Position numbers and translations under genes: made by a program. A DNA stretch of 37,217 nucleotides from WHTX01 sp038255145 (lineage in GTDB: Bacteria; Actinomycetota; Acidimicrobiia; Acidimicrobiales; CAIXPF01), in the NCBI GenBank assembly GCA_038255145.1, contig JBBSLP010000063.1:1-37217 (forward strand), read 5' to 3'. Positions 1-8,248 of the stretch are shown here, piece after piece. The first letter of the stretch is position 1; each line of letters starts with the position of its first letter. Below the pieces are notes generated by a model. It had not been told where the DNA came from. It saw only the letters and a list, made by a program, of their open reading frames with translations, and did no database searches.

Positions 1-98
1 ACGAGGATCCTAAGCCGTTCGTGTGGCACAAGACCGCCGAACAGATCCTCGAACGGCTCGCCGGCTACTGCACCGCCATCAACCAAGGCGCAGAATGA
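1..98 (+). CDS. IS630-family-like transposase, C-terminal end only (partial)
   Basis: The reading frame is open from base 3 to the TGA at 96-98 and encodes 31 residues, including KPFVWHKTAEQILERLAGYC. This matches from memory the C-terminus of IS630/Tc1-mariner-type transposases, where a W-x-K-T-A-[ED]-Q-I-L motif closes the catalytic DDE domain. The rest of the gene lies outside the window, so completeness cannot be judged. IS630 elements target TA dinucleotides, and a TA occurs at 137-138 in a stretch with no gene. The true element end cannot be fixed without the left inverted repeat. This marks the left edge of the window as a mobile-element boundary. Confidence 0.7.
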   Translation, partial: EDPKPFVWHKTAEQILERLAGYCTAINQGAE

Positions 99-291
99 AT
101 GCCACAATTACGCGGTGCTTCAGCCTGCCAGGACACTAGCCGCCCTCCACGGCGCGCTTGCCGCGCCATCGCGGCAAGCAACCACTCAGCGCGCGATTGT
201 GACCATCTGCCCGTGGTGGCAGCCATGCCTAGGCTGTCTAGACTTCGTCCAGAAGTTGTTGACGGTTGGCGGCGGGCGAAAGTTGGCGGGA
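99..291. other. non-coding gap between the transposase and the delta-60 gene
   Basis: It should contain the right end of the insertion sequence and the promoter of the next gene. A TTGACG occurs at 259-264, but nothing at the matching distance looks like a -10 element, so I make no promoter call. The palindromic TCTAGA at 238-243 is the only other short motif I noticed. Confidence 0.4.
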
Positions 292-2145
292 ATGCAGGTG
301 TCCACGTGGCGGAAGGCGGCCGCCGCATTGACGGTGATCGCTGTCGGCGCATCGTTCCTGGGTCTCAAGAGCGCCCTGGCCGGTGATGCCACCGGCTTCG
401 GAGCCGGGGGCATGCACGCCCTGACCAACACCGACAACCTGATCTCGGTCAGCCGCCCCAACGGCAACGTCGTCTCGGTCGGTGTCGAGGTCTTCTCCAA
501 GATCGTCGGCGCCGAGTGGACGGCCACCGGCAGCCCCGTCGGCACGTTCGGCACCAACGGCCGCAGCACCATCCAGGCTCCAGGCACGACCTCGGGCAGC
601 GACGCCAACCGCATCTACGAGGCCCAGGGCATCCAGCTGCTGGCCGACGGGCGTGTCGTGGTGGTCTTCAGCCACTCCAGCGGTTCGGCCCTGGCCATGC
701 TGCGGGCCGACGGCACCCTCGACCCCGCCTTCGGCGGCGGCGACGGCTACAGCACCGACGCCCATTGCGGCAGCGTCACCGACCTGCTCGCCGATCCCAC
801 CGACGGCTCCCTCTACACGGTGGCCTACGGCAACGGCGAGTGCGAGGGCACCACACTGCGTCGCTACACCAGCGCCGGGGTGCGGGACGCGGCCTGGGGC
901 AACCAGCAGATCTCCGGGGGCCACCGCGACGGGCGGGTGTACGCCAACGACGCCGTGCTCGACGCCTCGGGCCGCATCCTCGTCACCGGCCAGTCCAACG
1001 ACAGCCGCTTCGGGGTGCTGCGGGTGACCAAGGCCGGCGTGGCCGACGCCACCTTCGGCTCGGCCGGCTTCGTCGGCCTCGAGCCCAGCCCCGGGCAGGG
1101 CAGCGAGTACTTCGGGTACGAGACCGGCTTCCCCGTCTTCTACGGCAGCAAGTTCGCCACCGGCATCGCCCTCGACAGCACCGGGCGCATCGTCGTGTCG
1201 GGCAACAGCCGGGCGGCGGCGGGCCAGGACCTCGACCTGGTGACGTTCCGCCTGGCCGCCACCGGCACCATCGACACCACCTTCGGCACCGCGGGGCGCA
1301 GTGTGGTCGACAGCGGCTCGGACCGCGACGACTACCCCCAGGCCCTGGTCATCGACAGTGCCGACCGGCCCGTGGTCACGGGCTCGACCCGCACGGGCAG
1401 CGGTCCCCGCCTGCAGTTCGTCACCCGCCTGACCACGGCCGGGGTCCGCGACACCAGCACCGACACCACGGGCACCGTCGTCAGCCCGTTCGGCACCACC
1501 CACGCCTTCGTGCCCTTCGGTGCCGTGCTGGGCGCGGCGGGCCGCGTCTACGTCTCGGGCTCCTACATCGAGGCGTCGGGGGGCATGGTCCGGGGCTACA
1601 CCAGCGCCATCGACCTGGCCACGGGGACCACCACCACGACCGCCGCCCCCACGACCACGGGGGCGCCGACGACCACGACCACGGCGCCCACCACCACGAC
1701 GACGACGGCGCCGACGACGACGACCACGACAGCACCGACGACGAGCACGACGACGACGAGCACGACGACGACGACCACGACGGCGCCGACCACGACGGCG
1801 CCGACCACGACGACGCCGACCACGACGACCACGGCACCCAGCACCCCGCCCCTGGCACCCTCCGGCGCCGTGCGGGTGGTGGGTGACTTCAACGGCGACG
1901 GCCGCGACGACGTGCTCTGGTACCGCTCGGGCACGGCCACCGACCTGCTGTGGATCGCCACGGCCTCGGGCTTCACCACGTCGGCCGTGACCATGACCAC
2001 GACGGCCGAGCCCATGGTCGGCGACTACAACGGCGACGGCCGCGACGACGTGCTGTGGTACCGGGGCTCCCAGACCAGCCTGGTGCTGTGGTCCGGCCAG
2101 GCCAACGGCACGTTCCTGGCGGGCACGCTCACCGTCAAGCTCTGA
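292..2145 (+). CDS. secreted delta-60 repeat (DUF5122) protein with Thr-rich linker and FG-GAP/VCBS-like repeats
   Basis: The ATG at 292 was chosen because it opens a typical signal peptide: W-R-K, then a hydrophobic A/L/V/I core, then ALA before G31. Upstream in-frame codons (from 115) do not look like protein. Mature residues to about 440 carry five or six delta-60 (DUF5122) units of the kind DGRVVVVFS ... LRADGTLDPAFGGGDG and LDSTGRIVVSG ... TFGTAG, which form beta-propeller-like structures. A Thr-rich linker of about 75 residues follows. The C-terminus has two FG-GAP/VCBS-type calcium-binding-like units, each containing DFNGDGRDDVLWY or DYNGDGRDDVLWY. The gene stands alone and ends at a strong hairpin. 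The inferred role is an exported or wall-associated surface protein; its ligand is unknown. Length from this start is 617 residues. Confidence 0.85.
   Translation: MQVSTWRKAAAALTVIAVGASFLGLKSALAGDATGFGAGGMHALTNTDNLISVSRPNGNVVSVGVEVFSKIVGAEWTATGSPVGTFGTNGRSTIQAPGTTSGSDANRIYEAQGIQLLADGRVVVVFSHSSGSALAMLRADGTLDPAFGGGDGYSTDAHCGSVTDLLADPTDGSLYTVAYGNGECEGTTLRRYTSAGVRDAAWGNQQISGGHRDGRVYANDAVLDASGRILVTGQSNDSRFGVLRVTKAGVADATFGSAGFVGLEPSPGQGSEYFGYETGFPVFYGSKFATGIALDSTGRIVVSGNSRAAAGQDLDLVTFRLAATGTIDTTFGTAGRSVVDSGSDRDDYPQALVIDSADRPVVTGSTRTGSGPRLQFVTRLTTAGVRDTSTDTTGTVVSPFGTTHAFVPFGAVLGAAGRVYVSGSYIEASGGMVRGYTSAIDLATGTTTTTAAPTTTGAPTTTTTAPTTTTTTAPTTTTTTAPTTSTTTTSTTTTTTTAPTTTAPTTTTPTTTTTAPSTPPLAPSGAVRVVGDFNGDGRDDVLWYRSGTATDLLWIATASGFTTSAVTMTTTAEPMVGDYNGDGRDDVLWYRGSQTSLVLWSGQANGTFLAGTLTVKL
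1624..1845 (+). repeat. acc/acg-rich repeat encoding the poly-Thr linker
   Basis: About 220 bases of near-repetitive ACC/ACG codons, broken by GCG/GCC-CCC and AGC, encode runs of T with interspersed A-P and S. It lies between the propeller-like and FG-GAP-like parts of the secreted protein. Such linkers are often O-mannosylated in actinobacteria (family knowledge). The tract is also prone to slippage and assembly collapse, so its exact length may not be reliable. Confidence 0.85.
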
Positions 2146-2175
2146 TCGCGAGGGCGGTTCACCAGTTCTGGCCCT

Positions 2176-2212
2176 GGAGCGGGGGCACCGGCTGTGGCCG
2201 GTGCCCCGCTCC
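2176..2212. terminator. strong hairpin between convergent genes
   Basis: Arms ggagcgggggcaccggc and gccggtgccccgctcc pair over 16 bp with one bulged G and a loop of four bases (tgtg). The hairpin sits 30 bp after the delta-60 stop codon and just before the stop codon of the oppositely oriented small membrane protein, so it can serve both. No U-tract is visible, as is common for actinobacterial terminators. Confidence 0.75.
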
Positions 2213-2230
2213 GCGTCCACGCCCGTGGGG

Positions 2231-2443
2231 TCAGCGGCGGCCGAAGAAGACGTAGGCCACCGAACCGAGGGTGTTGAACGAGGCCAGGCGCCAGAGCAGC
2301 TTCGGCCCCCGCACCCGGTCCTTGGGCCGTGCCGCCAGATCGGCCTGGACGAAGGCGGCCACCACGGCCTGGACGGCCACCACACCGAGGACGCTGGCCT
2401 TCTTGCCGGTGCTGAGCTCGGACCACGACTTCTTGGCTGCCAT
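2231..2443 (-). CDS. small membrane protein, PLDc_N-like
   Basis: A 70-residue protein starts at ATG 2443. A soluble N-terminus (MAAKKSWSELSTGKK) precedes one clear membrane segment (VLGVVAVQAVVAAFVQA). A basic loop (ARPKDRVRG) follows, then a second weak hydrophobic segment ending in LGSVAYVFFGRR. The ending resembles the G-x-x-x-Y-x-x-F-G-R-R signature of the PLDc_N (phospholipase D-nuclease N-terminal) membrane hairpins often found as small stand-alone actinobacterial proteins. Function is unknown. The reading frame continues upstream of this ATG, but the residues look non-coding. It converges with the delta-60 gene. Confidence 0.65.
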   Translation of the reverse strand: MAAKKSWSELSTGKKASVLGVVAVQAVVAAFVQADLAARPKDRVRGPKLLWRLASFNTLGSVAYVFFGRR

Positions 2444-2554
2444 GGGGGCGACCGTACCCAGCCCCGGCCCCCGGGCGCACCCCGGGGGGTGGCCCCGGGG
2501 GTGAATGGACGTGACGGCGGTTACGCAACGGCCGGAAATGAGTACAGATAGAGC

Positions 2555-2764
2555 ATGACCGACCACGTGTACCGGGTCACCGAGATCGTCGGATCGTCGT
2601 CCGCCGGCCTCGAACCCGCCATCAGCAACGCCGTCGAACGGGCGAACAAGACCCTGCGCAACCTCGACTGGTTCGAGGTCACCAACATCCGGGGCCACCT
2701 CGAGGGGGGCTCGGTGGGCCACTACCAGGTGACCCTCAAGGTCGGCTTCCGCCTCGAGGAGTGA
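2555..2764 (+). CDS. dodecin family flavin-binding protein
   Basis: The protein is 69 residues, the usual dodecin length. It has the expected order: beta strand HVYRVTEIVGSS, one helix (AISNAVERANKTLRNL), then D-W39-F-EVTNIRGHLEGG and the strand GHYQVTLKVGFRLEE. In dodecins the conserved Trp stacks on flavin and the Gln of the HYQVTLKVGF strand hydrogen-bonds the isoalloxazine; here these are W39 and Q58. Dodecins form hollow dodecamers that store riboflavin, FMN or CoA and buffer free flavin in the cytoplasm. The ATG at 2555 has no clear Shine-Dalgarno sequence. The last codons and the stop fall in the first copy of a 17-bp tandem repeat. Confidence 0.93.
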   Translation: MTDHVYRVTEIVGSSSAGLEPAISNAVERANKTLRNLDWFEVTNIRGHLEGGSVGHYQVTLKVGFRLEE

Positions 2765-2801
2765 GCAGCCTCGAGGAGTGAGCAGCCTCGAGGAGTGAGC
2801 A
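2751..2801 (+). repeat. three exact tandem copies of a 17-bp unit across the dodecin stop codon
   Basis: The unit gcctcgaggagtgagca occurs at 2751-2767, 2768-2784 and 2785-2801 without mismatch. The first copy encodes the last residues (LEE) and the stop of the dodecin. The two extra copies are untranslated because 17 is not a multiple of three. This looks like a recent slippage or duplication event. Confidence 0.95.
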
Positions 2802-2849
2802 GCAGATGATCGCCCGAGGAGGGTGAACTGCGCTCGGTGACGCCGGGGC

Positions 2850-2855
2850 TACGCT
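2850..2855 (+). promoter_or_regulatory. candidate -10 element for a leaderless start of the MBL gene
   Basis: TACGCT fits the actinobacterial TANNNT -10 pattern and ends 6 nt before the GTG at 2862. That would place transcription initiation at the start codon. No good -35 or Shine-Dalgarno sequence is visible. Similar spacing occurs at 19078, 36229 and 37041. Confidence 0.45.
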
Positions 2856-2861
2856 CCGGCC

Positions 2862-3677
2862 GTGTCCAGGTTGCCGGTGCTCACCTACCTCGGCCATGCC
2901 ACCGTGCTGGTCGAGGCGGGTGGGATCCGCATCCTGACCGACCCCGTCCTCACCGCCCGGGTGGCGTTCCTGCGTCGGGTCCCCGACGCCCTCGAGGCCA
3001 CCGCCCACCACGGGGTCGAAGTGGTGCTCGTGTCCCACCTGCACCACGACCACCTCCACCTGCCCTCACTTCGGCTGCTGGGGGCCGAAACCCGCATGGT
3101 GGTGCCCCGCGGCGCCGAGGCCATCCTGTCCCGCCGCGGGTTCCGCAACGTCGAGGGGGTGTCACCCGGAGACGTCGTCACCCACGGCGGGGCCCGCATC
3201 ACCGTCACCGAAGCGGCCCATGACGACCGTCGGCGACCGTGGGGCGGCCCCCGGGCCACCCCGGTCGGCTACCTGGTCGAGGCCGACGGCACCTCGACCT
3301 ACTTCGCCGGGGACACCGACCTGTTCGACGCCATGGCCGACCTGGACCCCGACGTGGCCCTGCTCCCGGTGTGGGGATGGGGACCCAACGTCGGTCAAGG
3401 CCACCTGGATCCTGAAGGAGCGGCCGAGGCGCTCGAGCGGCTGGGCGCCCGCTACGCCGTGCCCATCCACTGGGGCACCCTGTTCCCCCACCGCCTGGAG
3501 CGGATCGCCCCCCACCTGCTCGAGCGGCTCGAGCGTCCCCCCCATCGCTTCGCCGAACACGCCGCCCGGCTCGGCTGTCGGGCCACGGTGCTGGTGACGG
3601 CGCCGGGCGAACGGGTGCAGTTCGAACCTCAGGCGCCCCTTCGGCCGCCGCCGACGGAGCCCGGGATCCCGACGTGA
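2862..3677 (+). CDS. MBL-fold metal-dependent hydrolase (UlaG/YcbK-like)
   Basis: A 271-residue metallo-beta-lactamase-fold enzyme. After LTYLGHATVLVEAGG, a typical opening of this subfamily, it has the dinuclear-metal motif H59-L-H61-H-D63-H64. Later ligands are D in the YFAGDTDLF segment and H in AVPIHWGT. The absence of lactamase or glyoxalase extras favours the broad UlaG/RNase Z-like group (lactonases and phosphodiesterases), but the substrate cannot be named. The GTG at 2862 was chosen because the protein signature starts almost immediately. Its stop overlaps the GTG of the next gene in GTGA (3674-3677), indicating translational coupling and a shared role with the downstream membrane phosphodiesterase. 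Confidence 0.85.
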   Translation: MSRLPVLTYLGHATVLVEAGGIRILTDPVLTARVAFLRRVPDALEATAHHGVEVVLVSHLHHDHLHLPSLRLLGAETRMVVPRGAEAILSRRGFRNVEGVSPGDVVTHGGARITVTEAAHDDRRRPWGGPRATPVGYLVEADGTSTYFAGDTDLFDAMADLDPDVALLPVWGWGPNVGQGHLDPEGAAEALERLGARYAVPIHWGTLFPHRLERIAPHLLERLERPPHRFAEHAARLGCRATVLVTAPGERVQFEPQAPLRPPPTEPGIPT

Positions 3678-5794
3678 GCGAGATGGTCCCGGCCGACCGG
3701 CCGACGCCCGCACCCCTGGGCCACAGCCACCGCATCCGCAACGGGATCGTCGAGCTCGTGGTGGGGAACGTGGCCCTGCAGCTCATCGTCTGGGTGGTGC
3801 CCGGCCTCCGCGCCACGTCGTGGCTGGGCGTGCCCAGCGTGGTGGTGGCCGCGGCCCTCGTCGGTGCCGCCGTCCGGCCCCCTCTGGTCAGCGTGGCCAC
3901 CCGGGTCGGGGTGGTGGGGATCGTGGCCGTGGGCCTGTTCGGCCACGTGCTCGTGGCCGAGCTGGCCATGGAGCTGTCGCCGTGGTTCGAGAGCCGGAAC
4001 TGGTGGACGACGTTCGTCGCGGCCTGGCTGTACGCCGCGGCGAGCACGGCCTTGGAGTGGATGCTGGTCAGCGACGCCGACGAGGTCTTCCTCGCCCGGG
4101 TGATCCGCAGCTCACGGGGGGTGCGGGGCCGGCCGACCGACGCCCCCGGGGTGGTGTTCGTGCAGCTCGACGGCATGCCGGCGCCGTTGTTGGACTTCGG
4201 CATACGTTCGGGGAACCTGCCCAACCTGGCCCGCTGGGTGCGCGGTGGCAGCCACACGTGGCGGCCGTGGCGGGCCCAGGTGCCGTGCACCACCCCGGTC
4301 AGCCAGGCCGGCATCCTCCACGGCAGCACCGAGGGCATGCCCGCCTTCCGGTGGTACGAGAAGGACGCCGGGCGGCTCATCGTGGCCAACCACCCCGCCG
4401 ATGCCGCCACCATCGAGGCCCGCATCACCGACGGTCGTGGCCTGTTGGCCGACGACGGGGTCAGCATCGCCAACCTCTTCTCCGGCGATGCCCCCGAGAC
4501 GTACCTGGTCATGAGCCGGACCCGGCTGGGGCGGGGGGCGTTGGGACCGACGCCGGCGTACAGCGCCTTCTTCTCCGAGCCCTCGGGGTTCGTGCGGGCC
4601 CTGGTCCTGTCCCTGGCCGAGATGGCCAAGGAGGTGTTCCAGGCCCGCCAGCAGCGGGTGCGGGACATCGAGCCCCGGGTGTCCCGCCACGGTTCGTACA
4701 TCGTCCTGCGGGCGGTCACCAACGTGTTGATGCGGGACCTGTGCAGCGCCCTGGTCGTGCGGTCGATGATGCGGGGCAAGCCCAGCATCTACGTCGACTT
4801 CGTGGACTACGACGAGATCGCCCACCACGCCGGGGTGGCCCGGCCCGAATCCCTGGACTCCCTGGTGGGACTGGATCGCGTCCTGGGCCTGCTGGAGCGG
4901 GCCGCCACCCATGCGCCGCGGCCCTACCACTTCGTGGTGCTGTCCGATCACGGCCAGAGCCAGGGGGCCACCTTCCGCCAACGCCACGGGGGTCGGGCCC
5001 TCGAGGACGTGGTGCGGGACCTGCTCGGCCCTCGTGACGAGGTGGCGGCGTCGACCGCCCCGGTGGAGAAGTGGGGTCCGGCCAACCTGCTCCTCGGACG
5101 CAGCGAGGAGGGCGGCGGCATGCGGGCCAAGGTCGTCGAATCGGTCATCAGCCACCGCTCGCAGCGGGGCTCCGTCGCCCTGGGCCCCGCGGAAGTAGAC
5201 CAGGCCCAGGCGGCCGTGGCCAAGGGCGGCGACGGGCCCGACATCGTGGTCATCGGCTCGGGCAACCTGGGCGGCATCTGGTTCGCCCGCCGCCCCGGCC
5301 GCCTCACCCTCGAGGACCTCGAGGTCAGCGATCCCGGTCTGGTCGGGGCCCTGGCCGGCACCGACGGCATCGGCTTCGTCGTCACCGCCAGCGTCGACCG
5401 GGGCCCCGTGGCCACCGGACCCCGAGGTCGACACTGGCTGGCCGAGGGCCGCATCGAGGGCGAGGACCCCCTGGCCCCCTTCGGTCCCCGGGCCGCGGCG
5501 GACATGCTGCGGGCGGCCCGGCTCGACCACGCCCCCGACCTCTACGTGAACTCCGACCTCGACCCCGTCACCGGGGAGGTGTCGGCCTTCGAGGAACTGG
5601 TCGGCTGCCACGGTGGGCTGGGCGGGTGGCAGACCGAGGCCTCGCTGCTCCACCCCGCGGCCTGGGTCGTGCCCGACCACCTCCTCGACGACGACGAGCT
5701 CGTGGGGGCGGAACGGGTCCACCGCACCCTGGTGGGGTGGTTGGAGGACTGCGGGCAACGGGTCTCGTCGGCCGCGCCCTCCCCGACGCCCTGA
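3674..5794 (+). CDS. holin-like membrane domain fused to an alkaline phosphatase-superfamily phosphodiesterase
   Basis: This is a 706-residue two-part protein. Residues about 25-135 hold four hydrophobic segments (including VVVAAALVGAAV and VGVVGIVAVGLFGHVLV) and resemble the phage-holin-IV-like four-helix region seen in actinobacterial proteins of this architecture. From about 160 onward is a type I phosphodiesterase/nucleotide pyrophosphatase-like domain: FVQLDGMPAP (metal Asp), PCTTPVSQAGILHG (candidate catalytic Thr), VDFVDYDEIAHHAG and VVLSDHGQSQG (metal Asp and His sets). The enzyme probably hydrolyses phosphodiester or phosphoester bonds at the membrane; substrate unknown. It is coupled to the MBL hydrolase by a 4-bp overlap. 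The gene ends just before the MMPL gene on the other strand. Confidence 0.82.
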   Translation: MSEMVPADRPTPAPLGHSHRIRNGIVELVVGNVALQLIVWVVPGLRATSWLGVPSVVVAAALVGAAVRPPLVSVATRVGVVGIVAVGLFGHVLVAELAMELSPWFESRNWWTTFVAAWLYAAASTALEWMLVSDADEVFLARVIRSSRGVRGRPTDAPGVVFVQLDGMPAPLLDFGIRSGNLPNLARWVRGGSHTWRPWRAQVPCTTPVSQAGILHGSTEGMPAFRWYEKDAGRLIVANHPADAATIEARITDGRGLLADDGVSIANLFSGDAPETYLVMSRTRLGRGALGPTPAYSAFFSEPSGFVRALVLSLAEMAKEVFQARQQRVRDIEPRVSRHGSYIVLRAVTNVLMRDLCSALVVRSMMRGKPSIYVDFVDYDEIAHHAGVARPESLDSLVGLDRVLGLLERAATHAPRPYHFVVLSDHGQSQGATFRQRHGGRALEDVVRDLLGPRDEVAASTAPVEKWGPANLLLGRSEEGGGMRAKVVESVISHRSQRGSVALGPAEVDQAQAAVAKGGDGPDIVVIGSGNLGGIWFARRPGRLTLEDLEVSDPGLVGALAGTDGIGFVVTASVDRGPVATGPRGRHWLAEGRIEGEDPLAPFGPRAAADMLRAARLDHAPDLYVNSDLDPVTGEVSAFEELVGCHGGLGGWQTEASLLHPAAWVVPDHLLDDDELVGAERVHRTLVGWLEDCGQRVSSAAPSPTP

Positions 5795-5795
5795 C

Positions 5796-5835
5796 GGGCG
5801 CCGGGGTCAGCTCGACAGCTCAGCGGCCGGCGCCC
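5796..5835. terminator. candidate bidirectional terminator hairpin
   Basis: Arms gggcgccgg (5796-5804) and ccggcgccc (5827-5835) are perfectly complementary across 22 nt that contain a further AGCT-cgac-AGCT mini-stem. The hairpin lies between two convergent genes and overlaps the last codons of the MMPL gene. The long loop keeps confidence modest. Confidence 0.4.
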
Positions 5836-8147
5836 ACGGGCTGGCGGGGAGGCACCTCTTCCTCCTCGACGGCGACGTGGCCCTCGACGTCGATGCGGGG
5901 CAGGATCCGGTCGAGCCACTTGGGCAGCCACCAGTTGCGGTCACCCAGGAGCTCCATGGTGGCCGGCACCAGCAGCATGCGCACCACGGTGGCATCGAGC
6001 AGTACGGCGCTCGACAGGCCCAGGCCGAACAGCTTGATGATGCGGTCCGACTCGAGCAGGAAGCTGCCGAAGACGAACACCATGATGGCGGCCGCCGCGG
6101 TGATGACCCGGGCGGTGGCGGCCAGGCCGTCGGCCACGGCCTGGGCGTTGTCGTGGGTGCGGTCGTACTCCTCCTTGATGCGGGAGAGGAGGAAGACCTC
6201 GTAGTCCATGGACAGCCCGAAGACGATGGCGAACATCATCAGGGGCAGGAAGGGCTCGATGGGACCGCCCTTGCCCACCCCGAAGGCGCTGGCCGCCCAC
6301 CCCCACTGGAAGATGGCGATGACCACGCCGTAGGCGGCGCCGATGGACAGCAGGTTCATGATGACCGCCTTGAGCGGGACCATCAACGAGCGGAACACGG
6401 CCATGAGCAGCAGGAACGAGAGCGCCAGCACCACCCCGAAGAAGATGGGGATGCGCGAGGCCAGGTAGTCGGAGAAGTCGACCTGGGCGGCGACGGAGCC
6501 CGACACCTCGACCTGCACCCCGGTACCGGCGGTGGTCTCGGGCATGACCCGCTCACGCAGGTCCTTGACCAGGGACGTCGTCGCCGCGTCCTGCGGCGAC
6601 GTGGTGGGGATGACCCGCCACAGGGCCGCGGTGGGGTTGGCGGGGTCGTTGGTGATGGCCGGGGTGGCCAGGTCGACGCCCGGCGTCTCCTGCAGGGCGG
6701 CGGTGATCTTGTCCAGGGAGGCCTGGGGGGTGCCGGAGGGCAGGTTGGCCGCCAGGACCAGGGGACCGTTGAAGCCGGGTCCGAAGCCGTCGGCCAGCAG
6801 GTCGTAGGCCTTGCGGGTCGAGGTGTCGGCGGGGTAGTTGCCCTCGTCGGAGAAGCCCAGGCGCAGGGAGAAGACGGGGATGGCCAGGATGGCCAGGAAG
6901 GCCACGCCCAAGATGAACGACGGCCACGGGCGGCGCTGGATCACCCGGCTCCACCGGTAGGCCAGGGTCTGGTCCAGGGGCTTGGGCGGCCGGCGGGGGA
7001 GCTCCTTCTTGAGGGGAGCCAGGGCCAGGCCGGCCAGGAGCACGATCACGGCCAGGGGCAGGCCGATGATGAGGGGTTGCACGTGCAGGCCCAGGCCCAG
7101 CAGGGCCACGGCCACGAGCGCGGCGGCGATGAGCCCCCGCCAGCGGGTGACCTCGACCCGGGCCCCGGCCAGGCCGAGCAGGGCGGGCAGGAGGCTGGTG
7201 GCGGCGAGCATGGTGCAGAAGACGGTGACGGCGGCGCCGATGCCCAGGCCGCTGATGAAGGCCACGCCCACCACCAACATGCCCATGAGGGAGATGACCA
7301 CGGTGACGCCGGCGAAGATGACGGCCCGGCCCGCGGTGTCGAGGGAGCGGCCCACGGCCTCGGGCACCGTCAGACCCTGGTGGAGGAACTCCCGGTACCG
7401 GGTGACGATGAACAGCGCGTAGTCGATGCCCACCCCCAGACCGATCATCACCCCCAGGGTGGTGGCGAAGTCGGGCATGGAGAAGACGTTGCTGAGCAGG
7501 GTCACCACGGCCACGCCGAAGCCGATGCCGGCCAGGGCGGTCCCGATGGGCAGGCCCATGGCCAGCACCGAGCCGAAGGCGAGGATGAGGATGACGATGG
7601 CGAAGGCCAGGCCCAGCAGCTCGGACTGCGGCGCGGCGAACTCGGCGAAGATGGCCCCGCCCAGCTCGACCTGCAGGCCGGCGACCTCGGGCTCGCTGTC
7701 CCTGATCTCGTTGCCGATCTCCACGGCCCGGGTCTGCTCGATGTCCTGGGGGACCTCGATCTGGGCGTAGGCGGTCTTGCCGGCCTCGGGCCCCGCGGTG
7801 ACGATCTGGGCGCTGCCCTCCTCGGTGAAGGGGCTGACGACGCGCACGTCCTCGAGGGTGGCGATCTGGTCCAGGTAGCCGGTGATGGCCGACTGGACGG
7901 CCGGGTCCTCCACGCCCTGGTCGGCCCGGAACACCAGGGAGCCCGTCTGACCGCCGCCGGCGCCGCCGAAGGACTGGTCGATGATGTCGAAGCCCCGTGT
8001 GCTCTCGCTGGAGGGCAGGTCGAACTGGGAGCTGAAGCCGCTGCCGACGACGCCGGAGGAGACGCTCAGTGTCACGAGCAGGATGACCCAGGCGATGATG
8101 ACGGTCCAGCGGTGCAGCGCGCACCATCGTCCGAAGCGACCGAGCAT
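5820..8147 (-). CDS. MMPL family RND-type transporter
   Basis: A 775-residue membrane protein with the MMPL/RND layout. TM1 lies near the N-terminus (WTVIIAWVILLVTLSVSSGVV), followed by a large extracytoplasmic domain (residues about 40-190) and a block of five TM helices with the G-x-x-x-D-Y motif (GLGVGIDYALFIVTRYRE). A second loop and a second block with the repeated GLSMDYEVFLLSRIKEEYD complete it. The two Asp-Tyr motifs are proton-relay positions in this family. MMPL proteins export lipids or hydrophobic drugs; substrate unknown. Start ATG 8147 has a good ribosome site (GGAAGG, 6 nt upstream). It lies directly downstream of a TetR gene in the same orientation, so local repression is likely. 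Confidence 0.9.
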   Translation of the reverse strand: MLGRFGRWCALHRWTVIIAWVILLVTLSVSSGVVGSGFSSQFDLPSSESTRGFDIIDQSFGGAGGGQTGSLVFRADQGVEDPAVQSAITGYLDQIATLEDVRVVSPFTEEGSAQIVTAGPEAGKTAYAQIEVPQDIEQTRAVEIGNEIRDSEPEVAGLQVELGGAIFAEFAAPQSELLGLAFAIVILILAFGSVLAMGLPIGTALAGIGFGVAVVTLLSNVFSMPDFATTLGVMIGLGVGIDYALFIVTRYREFLHQGLTVPEAVGRSLDTAGRAVIFAGVTVVISLMGMLVVGVAFISGLGIGAAVTVFCTMLAATSLLPALLGLAGARVEVTRWRGLIAAALVAVALLGLGLHVQPLIIGLPLAVIVLLAGLALAPLKKELPRRPPKPLDQTLAYRWSRVIQRRPWPSFILGVAFLAILAIPVFSLRLGFSDEGNYPADTSTRKAYDLLADGFGPGFNGPLVLAANLPSGTPQASLDKITAALQETPGVDLATPAITNDPANPTAALWRVIPTTSPQDAATTSLVKDLRERVMPETTAGTGVQVEVSGSVAAQVDFSDYLASRIPIFFGVVLALSFLLLMAVFRSLMVPLKAVIMNLLSIGAAYGVVIAIFQWGWAASAFGVGKGGPIEPFLPLMMFAIVFGLSMDYEVFLLSRIKEEYDRTHDNAQAVADGLAATARVITAAAAIMVFVFGSFLLESDRIIKLFGLGLSSAVLLDATVVRMLLVPATMELLGDRNWWLPKWLDRILPRIDVEGHVAVEEEEVPPRQPVGAGR

Positions 8148-8172
8148 GACGAACCTTCCGGGGGGAGGGGGA

Positions 8173-8222
8173 GATCAGGCGGAGGGGGAGATCAGGCGCA
8201 GATCAGGAGCAGATCAGGAGCA
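8173..8222 (-). repeat. four GATCAGG(C/A)G(C/G)A direct repeats in the MMPL leader
   Basis: On the plus strand: gatcaggcgga (8173-8183), gatcaggcgca (8190-8200), gatcaggagca (8201-8211) and gatcaggagca (8212-8222). The last three abut with an 11-bp period, about one DNA helical turn. They lie between the TetR stop codon and the MMPL start codon, in what would be the MMPL 5' untranslated region. They could be protein-binding sites or slippage products. Confidence 0.85.
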
Positions 8223-8248
8223 GAGGGGAGGTACGGGGGAACCTGTTG

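Noticed and set aside
259..287. TTGACG as -35 of the delta-60 gene
   Set aside because: No TANNNT-like -10 at 16-18 bp; the matching position reads gttggc.
1624..1845. Possible CRISPR-like or tandem array
   Set aside because: It is an ACC/ACG codon repeat in frame with a Thr-rich linker; no spacer structure.
238..2385. Long open frame on the minus strand opposite the delta-60 gene
   Set aside because: Arg/Gly-rich low-complexity sequence with no domain signature; an antisense shadow of the high-GC repeat-rich gene.
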